Positions 16,737 to 23,690 of a stretch of 39,101 bases of DNA are shown here, piece by piece; positions within the stretch are counted from its first letter, which is position 1, and the number at the start of each line of letters is the position of its first letter. Source of the stretch: JBJELF01 sp051879015 (GTDB lineage: Bacteria; Bacillota; Clostridia; Lachnospirales; Lachnospiraceae); NCBI GenBank assembly GCA_051879015.1, contig JBJELF010000125.1:1-39101 (forward strand), in the 5' to 3' direction. The notes below the pieces were generated by a model, which was not told where the DNA came from, did not search any database, and saw only the letters and a list, made by a program, of their open reading frames with translations. The translations under genes were made by a program, and so were the position numbers.

Positions 16737-17126
16737 TTACTTCTTCTCGTTCAGCACGATTGTGATATTGCTCATTCTCTTCTCGATTCTATAAGCTCTA
16801 CCCTGTGCTCTTGGATGGATTCTCTTCATGATTGGACCCTGATTTGCGTAGCATTCCTCAACATAAAGATTTTCTGGATTCATTTGATTATTGTTTTCTG
16901 CATTTGCAATAGCAGACTTTAATAATTTTTCTATTACAGTAGAAGCATATCTAGGGCTGTACGCTAAAATACCAAGTGCGGTCTGTACATCCTTGCCTCT
17001 AATGGCATCTAATACATAACAAGCCTTCTGGACAGAAATTCTTGCATAAGATAACTTTGCGGATGGTCTGTTATCCTTCTGAGCATTTCTTTCTCTTTTG
17101 ATTTGTGATCTATGTCCCTTTGCCAT
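16737..17126 (-). CDS. rplV: 50S ribosomal protein L22
   Basis: Its hairpin lines the exit tunnel. SYARISVQKACYVLDAIRGK, ENNNQMNPENLYVEECYANQ and RIHPRAQGRAYRIEKR are diagnostic. 129 residues; RBS AGGAGG. It lies 29 nt after rpsS. Confidence 0.98.
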   Translation of the reverse strand: MAKGHRSQIKRERNAQKDNRPSAKLSYARISVQKACYVLDAIRGKDVQTALGILAYSPRYASTVIEKLLKSAIANAENNNQMNPENLYVEECYANQGPIMKRIHPRAQGRAYRIEKRMSNITIVLNEKK

Positions 17127-17155
17127 TTCAGTGACCTCCTTTCAAAAATTCGCGA

Positions 17156-17434
17156 TTAACGTTTGGACTTCTTTTCGTCTTTTCCATGTCCTCTGAATGT
17201 TCTGGTAGCAACAAACTCACCTAATTTATGTCCAACCATATCCTCGGTAACATATACTGGAACGTGCTTTCTGCCATCATGAACTGCGATTGTATGTCCA
17301 ACCATCTGCGGAAAGATTGTAGAACGACGAGACCAGGTCTTGATAACCTGCTTCTTGCCGGATGCGTTCATCGCGTCAACCTTCTTCAACAGAGATTCGT
17401 CTGCAAATGGTCCTTTTTTAAGTGAACGAGCCAT
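17156..17434 (-). CDS. rpsS: 30S ribosomal protein S19
   Basis: Head protein next to S13. MARSLKKGPFADESLLKKV start, TWSRRSTIFPQMVGHTIAVH and KLGEFVATRTFRGH. 92 residues; RBS AAGGAGG. Confidence 0.98.
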   Translation of the reverse strand: MARSLKKGPFADESLLKKVDAMNASGKKQVIKTWSRRSTIFPQMVGHTIAVHDGRKHVPVYVTEDMVGHKLGEFVATRTFRGHGKDEKKSKR

Positions 17435-17488
17435 TGGTTCAACCTCCTTATAAACCTTTCAAATATATGAATTGGAAGGAGCTATCAA

Positions 17489-18331
17489 TTATTTGATAGC
17501 CTTTCCATCTCTTCTTCTTACGATTAACTTACTGGATGCCTTCTTGTTATCTCTGGTCTTCAGACCCAATGCTGGCTTACCCCATGGAGTACATGGACCT
17601 GGTCTACCAATACCAGTCTTACCTTCACCACCACCGTGTGGATGGTCATTTGGGTTCATTACGGAACCACGAACGGTAGGTCTGATTCCCATATGACGCT
17701 TACGTCCAGCCTTACCAATGTTAACCAGAGCATGTTCGCCATTGCCTACAACACCTACGGTAGCACGGCAATTGATTGGAACCATTCTCATTTCACCAGA
17801 TGGAAGTCTCAAAGTAGCATACTTGCCTTCCTTAGCCATCAACTGTGCTGCAACACCTGCGGAACGAACCAACTGTCCGCCTGCACCTGGATACAACTCA
17901 ATGTTGTGAATCTCAGCACCAACTGGAATCAAGGACAATGGTAAGCAGTTACCAACTCTTGCTTCTGCATGCTCGCCATTCATAATAGTCATACCAACTT
18001 CAAGACCCTGTGGAGCCAAGATATAAGATTTCTGACCATCTGCATAGCAAATCAATGCGATATTTGCTGTTCTATTTGGATCATATTCGATTGTCTTAAC
18101 GACTGCTGGAATATTATCTTTATTTCTCTTAAAGTCGATGATTCTGTACTTTCTTCTAGAACCACCACCCTGATGTCTTACAGTGATTTTACCCTGATTG
18201 TTACGTCCAGAGTTCTTCTTCAAAGATACACACAAGGACTTCTCTGGCTTGTCAGTTGTAATCTCTGCAAAATCATAACCAGTCATCTGTCTTCTAGACG
18301 GTGTATATGGGTTATATTTCTTAATTCCCAT
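17489..18331 (-). CDS. rplB: 50S ribosomal protein L2
   Basis: Peptidyl-transferase-centre assembly protein. MGIKKYNPYTPSRRQMTGYD start; C-terminal MNPNDHPHGGGEGKTGIGRP contains the conserved His-containing loop. 280 residues. RBS AAAGGAG precedes the ATG at 18331; the open frame reaches further upstream but has no SD there. An 84-nt spacer separates it from rplW. Confidence 0.98.
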   Translation of the reverse strand: MGIKKYNPYTPSRRQMTGYDFAEITTDKPEKSLCVSLKKNSGRNNQGKITVRHQGGGSRRKYRIIDFKRNKDNIPAVVKTIEYDPNRTANIALICYADGQKSYILAPQGLEVGMTIMNGEHAEARVGNCLPLSLIPVGAEIHNIELYPGAGGQLVRSAGVAAQLMAKEGKYATLRLPSGEMRMVPINCRATVGVVGNGEHALVNIGKAGRKRHMGIRPTVRGSVMNPNDHPHGGGEGKTGIGRPGPCTPWGKPALGLKTRDNKKASSKLIVRRRDGKAIK

Positions 18332-18415
18332 GACTGTATCTCCTTTACTTACATTTATTGTCACGCTTTGTTGCGTATAAATCAATCTATTTCGCCGAAT
18401 ATTCTCGACTCAATC

Positions 18416-18715
18416 TTACAGACCTTCGAATACCTCGATATCCTTGCTGTCTGCAGTCAACTTAACAATTGCCTTCTTTGTCTTAGCAGTCTTGCCAACT
18501 ACCATGCCACGTCTCTTATTCTTGCCGTCCATGTTAATTGTGTTTACGGACTCAACTTTAACACCGTCAAACATCTTCTCTACTGCTTCAGCAATCATAA
18601 TCTTGTTTGCTTCTGGATGAACAAGGAAGGTGTACTTCTTGTCAGCCATATTATCCATACTCTTTTCAGTAATCACTGGCTTGAGGATTACGTCATAATA
18701 CTGTACGTTTGCCAT
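18416..18715 (-). CDS. rplW: 50S ribosomal protein L23
   Basis: Exit-site docking protein for trigger factor and SRP. DVILKPVITEKSMDNMADKK and NKIMIAEAVEKMFDGVKVES match the family. 99 residues. Start overlaps the rplD stop by one base (TAATG), with GAGGAGG about 10 nt upstream. Confidence 0.97.
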   Translation of the reverse strand: MANVQYYDVILKPVITEKSMDNMADKKYTFLVHPEANKIMIAEAVEKMFDGVKVESVNTINMDGKNKRRGMVVGKTAKTKKAIVKLTADSKDIEVFEGL

Positions 18716-19335
18716 TATGCATATACCTCCTCGATTGCTGCTACTGTTGCCTTGGTGACAACCAGTGTGTCATACTTCAAAACATCAAATACGTTGATGG
18801 TGTTGGTGTAAGCAGTCTTAACACCCTCTACATTCTTAGCAGAAAGAACTACATTCTTGTCAACTTCTGGAAGAACAACCAATGCCTTCTCTACTTTAAT
18901 GTTGTTCATAACCTCAACAAATTTCTTTGTCTTGATTTCATCTAACTTCAACTCGTCCAAAACGACGATCTTATTTTCATTTACCTTTGTTGTGAGAGCG
19001 GACTTCAATGCTGCTCTCTTTTCCTTCTTATTTAACTTGAAGGAGTAATCTCTTGGAACTGGAGCAAATACAACACCGCCGCCTGTCCACTGTGGAGCAC
19101 GTGTGGAACCCTGTCTTGCATGACCAGTACCCTTCTGCTTCCATGGCTTCTTGCCACCGCCGCTAACCTCGGAACGAGTCTTAGCTTTCTGTGTGCCCTG
19201 GCGCTTATTTGCCAACATCTGTGTTACAGCCATCTTAATAAGATGTTCATTTACTTCAACACCGAAGATTGCATCGCTCAGCTCAATTGTGCCAACTTCT
19301 GCACCCTGCATATTGTAAACAGCTACATTTGCCAT
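18715..19335 (-). CDS. rplD: 50S ribosomal protein L4
   Basis: Exit-tunnel protein; in some bacteria the autogenous regulator of the S10 operon. The conserved loop GGGKKPWKQKGTGHARQGST is present, followed by VVFAPVPRDY. 206 residues; RBS AGGAGG. Located between rplC and rplW. Confidence 0.98.
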   Translation of the reverse strand: MANVAVYNMQGAEVGTIELSDAIFGVEVNEHLIKMAVTQMLANKRQGTQKAKTRSEVSGGGKKPWKQKGTGHARQGSTRAPQWTGGGVVFAPVPRDYSFKLNKKEKRAALKSALTTKVNENKIVVLDELKLDEIKTKKFVEVMNNIKVEKALVVLPEVDKNVVLSAKNVEGVKTAYTNTINVFDVLKYDTLVVTKATVAAIEEVYA

Positions 19336-19365
19336 CTGTATGGTCCTCCTTTCTTAGTCAAAGCA

Positions 19366-19995
19366 TTAAGCCTCAACTTTTGTTGTTTCCTTTACTGTTA
19401 CTAAGCACTTCTTTGGTCCTGGTACAGCACCCTTTACCAAAATCAGATTCTGCTCTGGGATAACCTTTACAACGGTCAAATTCTGAACGGTAACCTGTAC
19501 ATGTCCCATATGACCTGGCATACCCTTGCCCTTGAATACTCTACCTGGGGTGGTTGCAGAACCGTTAGAACCCTGATGACGATGGAATTTAGAACCGTGA
19601 GCCATAGGTCCTCTGGACTGACCATATCTCTTAATAGCACCCTGGAATCCTTTACCCTTGGAGATTGCAGTTGCATCGATTCTGTCGCCAGCGCTGAATA
19701 CATCGCACTTGATTTCATCTTTTACGTTGTATTCGCCATCCAGCTTCAACTCTCTCACATATCTCTTGTAAGAAACTCCAGCCTTGTCGAACTGACCCTT
19801 CTGTGGCTTATTTACAAGCTTTTCTCTCTTGTCAACAAAACCAACCTGAACTGCGTTGTAACCATCTTTCTCAGTTGTCTTTACCTGAGTTACAACACAT
19901 GGGCCTGCTTGAAGTACAGTAACAGCGGATAAAACACCATTCTCATCGAAAACCTGTGTCATTCCGACCTTTGTAGCTAAAATAGCCTTCTTCAT
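19366..19995 (-). CDS. rplC: 50S ribosomal protein L3
   Basis: Early-assembly protein reaching the peptidyl-transferase centre. MKKAILATKVGMTQVFDENG start; HGSKFHRHQGSNGSATTPGR is diagnostic. 209 residues from the ATG at 19995 with AGGAGG upstream; the longer frame has no SD. A 269-nt structured spacer separates it from rpsJ. Confidence 0.98.
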   Translation of the reverse strand: MKKAILATKVGMTQVFDENGVLSAVTVLQAGPCVVTQVKTTEKDGYNAVQVGFVDKREKLVNKPQKGQFDKAGVSYKRYVRELKLDGEYNVKDEIKCDVFSAGDRIDATAISKGKGFQGAIKRYGQSRGPMAHGSKFHRHQGSNGSATTPGRVFKGKGMPGHMGHVQVTVQNLTVVKVIPEQNLILVKGAVPGPKKCLVTVKETTKVEA

Positions 19996-20264
19996 AATCT
20001 TACCTCCTGTTAATCTACAGCGGATCGGTCTCCCGATCATCCTAGAACAGCAGATATAATTGGAACAAATACGTGGTTTCAGTAGCCAGCTGTTTCCAGC
20101 TTCGTGTTTGTTGCTTTGATTTGTCGCTTCTATATCAACCTATTCAGGATTGTTACTTTAATCATTCCCAAACATTTCTATATTCAATCGAATTTGGGAT
20201 TTCTTTTATTTGACCAAGGTTATTCGGTCAAATTCATCTGACCAATCTTGTAATTATCTGTGAA
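19996..20264 (-). promoter_or_regulatory. Structured 269-nt spacer between rpsJ and rplC
   Basis: No ORF of note. Four perfect stem-loops in order on the transcript: TTTGACC/GGTCAAA (20209-20232), TCCCAAA/TTTGGGA (20166-20199), AGCTG-GAAA-CAGCT (20088-20101, GNRA-type loop) and GATCGG-GAGA-CCGATC (20023-20038, GNRA-type loop) just before the rplC SD. In most bacteria rpsJ and rplC are nearly contiguous. The two tetraloop hairpins near the rplC start suggest a folded RNA, possibly a ribosomal-protein leader acting on rplC onward. I found no clear internal promoter. Confidence 0.55.
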
Positions 20265-20585
20265 TTACTTGTTGGTCTTCATCTTGATATCAATGGCTAC
20301 ACCAGCTGGCATCTCCAATCTGGACAATGCATCAACAGTCTTCTGAGTTGGTGCAATGATATCAATCAAACGCTTATGAGTGCGCTGCTCAAACTGCTCT
20401 CTGGAATCCTTATATTTATGAACTGCTCTCAAAATAGTAACTACTTCCTTCTTAGTTGGAAGTGGTACTGGTCCGCTGACCTTGGATCCATTCTTCTTTA
20501 CAGTCTCAATGATCTTCTTAGCAGAAGCATCTACTAACTGATGATCATACGCTTTCAATGTGATTCTCATTACCTGATTTGCCAT
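20265..20585 (-). CDS. rpsJ: 30S ribosomal protein S10
   Basis: Head protein; also NusE of antitermination complexes. QVMRITLKAYDHQLVDASAK, GPVPLPTKKEVVTILRAVHK and FEQRTHKRLIDI. 106 residues from ATG 20585 (AAGGAGG 11 nt upstream); the frame open further upstream is leader RNA. First gene of the cluster; rpsL, rpsG, fusA and tuf are not next to it. Confidence 0.98.
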   Translation of the reverse strand: MANQVMRITLKAYDHQLVDASAKKIIETVKKNGSKVSGPVPLPTKKEVVTILRAVHKYKDSREQFEQRTHKRLIDIIAPTQKTVDALSRLEMPAGVAIDIKMKTNK

Positions 20586-20808
20586 AAAAAAAGTCGCCTC
20601 CTTATTCGTACTTTTCATGCAGTACGACAAGCGGTGACTGTACACACAGCCGTGCGTTTTCTTCTTATATTTAAGCGCACGCTGACCCTTAGCTTTTGAT
20701 ATGCTATTTTGTACAGTGACTTGCCGTCAATATTGACTTGACATTCGCTCCACGGAAAACCTGACCTATTGTCAGCAACCTCACGCTTCTTCGCTATCAT
20801 GCCACAGC
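20586..20808 (-). promoter_or_regulatory. Folded 5' leader of the S10 cluster
   Basis: About 220 nt between the inferred transcription start and the rpsJ ATG. Stem-loops: CTGAC/GTCAG (20761-20775); a long-range stem ACTGTACA (20637-20644) with TGTACAGT (20710-20717) enclosing an inner hairpin with CAGC+GTGCG against CGCAC+GCTG (20647-20684); and GTACT/AGTAC (20608-20625) next to the SD. This suits autogenous control by a ribosomal protein (L4 is the known S10-operon regulator in enterobacteria), but I cannot match it to a named leader family. Confidence 0.6.
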
Positions 20809-20814
20809 CTCTAT

Positions 20815-20843
20815 AAGATACCACATTTGTTTTTATTTGGCAA
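20815..20843 (-). promoter_or_regulatory. Sigma-A promoter of the S10-spc-alpha cluster
   Basis: TTGCCA (20843-20838), 17 nt, TATCTT (20820-20815) on the minus strand, with A/T-rich tracts upstream that could act as an UP element. Transcription would begin near 20808. It lies between the upstream GTPase gene and the folded leader. Confidence 0.75.
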
Positions 20844-20891
20844 GTACTTTTTTTATATTTTTGTGTATTTTTTTTTATACAATCAGCCCTT

Positions 20892-21836
20892 TTAGAATCC
20901 CAACACTTCTTTTCTTGGTTTTTTAGCCGGTACAACCTCATCTGCATACAGAACAATGCCCTCTCCGCCATAATCAACCCAGTACTCAAAAGCAACTTTT
21001 GCTGTCACCTTGACCCACTGCTTATTTTCCAAATTTCTTGCTGCACGACTCTTGCAGACATAACCAAGATAAGTTACATCATCGGCACAACATGTCATAA
21101 CCAGACGACCAGGAATGAAATAATTCTTTGGCAGCTGCTCTGGCTTCAGCACCATGGCAAGAAAAGAGATGGTCTTTCCCACATAGCGTTCTGGATTGTC
21201 CATAGCATCCACATACCAAATCGGATACATCTCGTCCGTCAAATCAATGTGATCTACATCTACTTTATACGGAAGATCCTCCTCAGTGGTAATATTCAGT
21301 ACACCGTCCTTCCCCTCAAAGACAATCTCCGCCTGCGGATTGACAGCCATCAAATTACGCTTGAATGTAACTAACCCTTCGACGTTGTCGCAGCGATTAA
21401 ACAAAATCATATCTGAATTTCTAAACTGCTCAATCATTTGGGAACGCATATTATTAAAGTAGACATTGAAGGTAGAAGCATCAATGACAGTTACCTGTTG
21501 CTCTAACTTCCAGTTTCTTGGAAGACGAAGCTTTCTGCGATCCCACATACCATTGTATTCAATCAATACGCGCTCTGGCTGATACTGATTTTCCCACTCA
21601 GTCATCTTAGATGGCAGAAATTCGGATTCCTCATCAATGAGCACCATGACGGTATTAGTATCCTTTAAAAGTTTTTCATCATACTCCTCCACACCTTCCT
21701 CGCAGACAATCAAAAGAGTAGTATCATCCACCTGAAAATAGTCCTGTTCCATCGTAAAACTTAAAAATTCGGTTTTTCCAGCTTCCAACATACCATCAAT
21801 GAGATACACTGGTATTTCCTTTTTTATTCCAAACAT
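20892..21836 (-). CDS. COG0523-family GTPase with YcgQ-like C-terminal domain
   Basis: 314 residues. The N-terminal two thirds look like a reduced CobW/COG0523 metal-chaperone GTPase: P-loop GMLEAGKT (15-22), EYNGMW (93-98) where relatives have EPSG, VTVIDASTF, and FNRCD (146-150) as the guanine-specificity motif. The CxCC metal motif of the family is absent. From about residue 195 the sequence resembles the C-terminal part of YcgQ/DUF1980 proteins, with GRLVMTCCADD (C249, C250) and C261, possible metal ligands. It follows the His-rich GTPase by 110 nt on the same strand, so both probably share a promoter. Role in zinc or other divalent-metal allocation is inferred from family. Confidence 0.75.
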   Translation of the reverse strand: MFGIKKEIPVYLIDGMLEAGKTEFLSFTMEQDYFQVDDTTLLIVCEEGVEEYDEKLLKDTNTVMVLIDEESEFLPSKMTEWENQYQPERVLIEYNGMWDRRKLRLPRNWKLEQQVTVIDASTFNVYFNNMRSQMIEQFRNSDMILFNRCDNVEGLVTFKRNLMAVNPQAEIVFEGKDGVLNITTEEDLPYKVDVDHIDLTDEMYPIWYVDAMDNPERYVGKTISFLAMVLKPEQLPKNYFIPGRLVMTCCADDVTYLGYVCKSRAARNLENKQWVKVTAKVAFEYWVDYGGEGIVLYADEVVPAKKPRKEVLGF

Positions 21837-21871
21837 GAATATTTTCCTTTCTTTTTTATTTTTCTAGAGCA

Positions 21872-21906
21872 GCATAGCTGTCTCAGTCTGACTGCGGCAG
21901 CTATGC
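21872..21906 (-). other. Imperfect palindrome between the two GTPase genes
   Basis: GCATAGCTG (21872-21880) and CAGCTATGC (21898-21906) form a 9-bp stem with inner AGTC/GACT pairing. No clean U-tract follows on the minus strand (TGCTCTAGAAAAAT). It could moderate readthrough into the second gene or stabilise the upstream mRNA end. Confidence 0.5.
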
Positions 21907-21946
21907 AAGGAACTTTGTATACTTAATAGGTCATCAATACATTACA

Positions 21947-23286
21947 TTATTTGTTGAACAGCTGCTTGAGCGCCTCCTCATTTAACTTTGCACCAATCAC
22001 ACAAATTTTTCCGGTTACATCAGCTGCTCCTGTACGAACTTCCCACTCTTCTGGTACATAATCGAAATGAACCCATGCACCATTTGTGCCAGCAACCATA
22101 CCTTTCGCACGAAGAACGGTTCCATAAACAGTAAAGTCTTCCAATTGCTCCAAACGCTGTCTGATTTCATCCTCAGTGAAGGAACGAATAGTCTCCATTC
22201 CCCAGCTAGTAAACACATCATCCGCATGGTGATGATGGTGATGACCACAGCTGCACTCCTCTTCCTCGTCATGATGATGGTGATGACCGCACTCGCACTC
22301 CTCTTCCTCGTCATGATGGTGGTGATGACCACACTCGCACTCCTCTTCCTCGTCATGATGGTGGTGATGACCACACTCGCACTCCTCTTCCTCGTCATGA
22401 TGGTGGTGATGACCGCACTCGCACTCCTCTTCCTCGTCATGATGATGGTGATGACCGCACTCGCACTCCTCTTCCNNNNNNNNNNNNNNNNNNNNNNNNN
22501 NNNNNNNNNNNNNNNNNNNNNNNNNNNNNNNNNNNNNNNNNNNNNNNNNNNNNNNNNNNNNNNNNNNNNNNNNNNGCACTCCTCTTCCTCGTCATGATGA
22601 TGGTGATGACCGCACTCGCACTCCTCTTCCTCGTCATGATGATGGTGATGATGCTCCTCAACTTCCTTCAACAAACTTGCTGTCATGTCATCATCTTTCT
22701 CCATTGCTGCCAAAATTTGCTTCCCATCCAATGCATCCCAATCGGTTGTGATAATATTGGCCTTCTCGTTAATCGCACGAATCAAAGCCACACTTGCTGC
22801 GATTCGATCCTCAGACATCTTGCCAGTACGACTCATAATAACAGTGCCTGCAGTGGCAATCTGATCATTATAAAACTCACCAAAATTTTTGCTGTACATT
22901 TTAATTTTCATTGCATCCACTACAACACAGCCACTATTTAAAATAACATTCTCTCCATCTGCCACCTTCTGCACTGCACGGAACACATCTGACAGCTTAC
23001 CCACACCACTTGGCTCAATGATAATGCGGTCTGGATGATAAGCGTCTAATGCCTCTCTCAGAGAAGTTTCAAAATCGCCTACCAGAGAGCAACAAATACA
23101 TCCCGAGTTCATCTCAGTAATTTGAATACCAGACTCCTTCAAAAATCCACCATCAATACCAATCTCACCAAATTCATTCTCAATCAGCATGGTTTTCTCG
23201 CCAACCATTGCTTCTTTCAATAACTTCTTAATCAATGTTGTCTTTCCAGCTCCAAGAAAACCAGAAACAATGTCAATTTTAGTCAT
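21947..23286 (-). CDS. CobW/COG0523 GTPase with His/Cys/Glu tandem-repeat metal-binding linker (contains assembly gap)
   Basis: P-loop GFLGAGKTTL (residues 9-18), metal motif GCICC (62-66, the family CxCC), Walker B EPSGVG (91-96) and SRTGK (152-156). Then, from about 212, a linker of 14-residue repeats of type ECECGHHHHHDEEE, and a C-terminal CobW domain (FTVYGTVLRAKGMV...). ATG 23286 with GGAGGT upstream. The gene is interrupted by 100 N; the frames differ on either side, but the repeat phase shows the true gap is 29+42k nt, which restores one frame and gives at least 422 residues. Known family role: GTP-dependent delivery of zinc, cobalt or nickel; the linker should hold many ions. Not a pseudogene on this evidence. 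Confidence 0.88.
22226..22653 (-). repeat. 42-bp in-frame tandem repeat encoding His5-Asp-Glu/Cys units
   Basis: Each 42-bp unit encodes 14 residues with CECG, five His and an acidic stretch. Eight His clusters are visible: two upstream of the gap (one of six His) and six downstream (the last one CSCG followed by six His). Closing the gap in phase adds at least a ninth. Copies differ by a few synonymous bases (for example GATGGTGGTG versus GATGATGGTG on the plus strand), so expansion is not entirely recent. Confidence 0.95.
22476..22575. other. Assembly gap (100 N)
   Basis: Exactly 100 undetermined bases inside the tandem repeat, the usual placeholder for a gap of unknown size. Both flanks end inside repeat units; the missing length consistent with the phase is 29, 71, 113 ... 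nt. Confidence 0.99.
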
Positions 23287-23382
23287 TTTCCTTACCTCCA
23301 TAATTTTTATGGGAACTACCTGTTTCTTCTATAAATAGATATCCATTCTGTCACATCTCAAACGGACAGCATGAACTTTTGC

Positions 23383-23433
23383 AGATACGCACAGCCAAAG
23401 CCACAGCTGCTATGGCTTTGGCTGTGCATATCT
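23383..23433 (-). promoter_or_regulatory. Long hairpin near the 5' end of the GTPase mRNA
   Basis: AGATA.GCACAGCCAAAGCCA (23383-23403) pairs with TGGCTTTGGCTGTGC.TATCT (23413-23433): 20 of 21 pairs, 9-nt loop. It begins about 16 nt downstream of the inferred start site and ends about 97 nt before the ATG. No U-tract on the minus strand, so a 5' stabilising or protein-binding hairpin rather than a terminator. Confidence 0.65.
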
Positions 23434-23455
23434 ATCTCTTTTTCCCATAGCTTTC

Positions 23456-23497
23456 ATTATAACACAGCTTGTCAAGACTGTTAATAACCAAACAGTC
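23456..23497 (-). promoter_or_regulatory. Promoter and operator-like inverted repeat for the GTPase genes
   Basis: On the minus strand TTAACA (23484-23479), 17 nt, TATAAT (23461-23456) with an extended -10 TG. A perfect 22-bp inverted repeat GACTGTT-N8-AACAGTC (23476-23497) covers the -35 hexamer, and a third GACTGT lies further upstream near 23515. A weaker dyad CTTG-T-CAAG (23468-23476) lies in the spacer. This is the layout expected for repression; the sequence is not the classic Bacillus Zur box, so the regulator is unknown. Confidence 0.7.
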
Positions 23498-23577
23498 TAA
23501 AATCTATATTTTTACTGACTGTGCTTTCATATCTTTCATACTACACTGCTGCTTATTGTTTATCTTTTGCTTTTTAG

Positions 23578-23606
23578 TTGCCATTTTTTGTGTCATACGT
23601 TATAAT
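23578..23606 (+). promoter_or_regulatory. Sigma-A promoter of the methyltransferase gene
   Basis: TTGCCA (23578-23583), 17 nt, TATAAT (23601-23606). The transcript then contains a hairpin GTCCTCA/TGAGGAC (about 23634-23670) before the start codon. Divergent from the GTPase promoter, whose -35 is about 95 bp away. Confidence 0.75.
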
Positions 23607-23690
23607 AAGAAAAATTGCTAGAAAGGAAGCTGCTGTCCTCACAGATTGCTGCCATGTATTTTTTGAGGACAAGAGCGTTAGGATTACAAT

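Noticed and set aside
17969..18811. 280-codon open frame on the plus strand across rplB-rplW-rplD
   Set aside because: It lies wholly antisense to conserved ribosomal genes with good RBSs, is Cys/Ser/Leu-rich without domain motifs, and has no SD.
22067..22597. Plus-strand frame of Met/Val/Leu repeats
   Set aside because: It is the antisense reading of the His/Glu/Cys tandem repeat and runs into the N gap.
22226..22653. CRISPR-like array of 42-bp units
   Set aside because: Units are contiguous with no spacers, in frame, and code for metal-binding residues within a gene.
21947..23301. Frameshift or split of the His-rich GTPase
   Set aside because: The two frames meet only through a 100-N placeholder; the repeat phase restores one frame with a gap of 29+42k nt.
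23383..23433. Rho-independent terminator on the plus strand
   Set aside because: A short T-run follows on the plus strand, but no plus-strand gene lies upstream for it to terminate.
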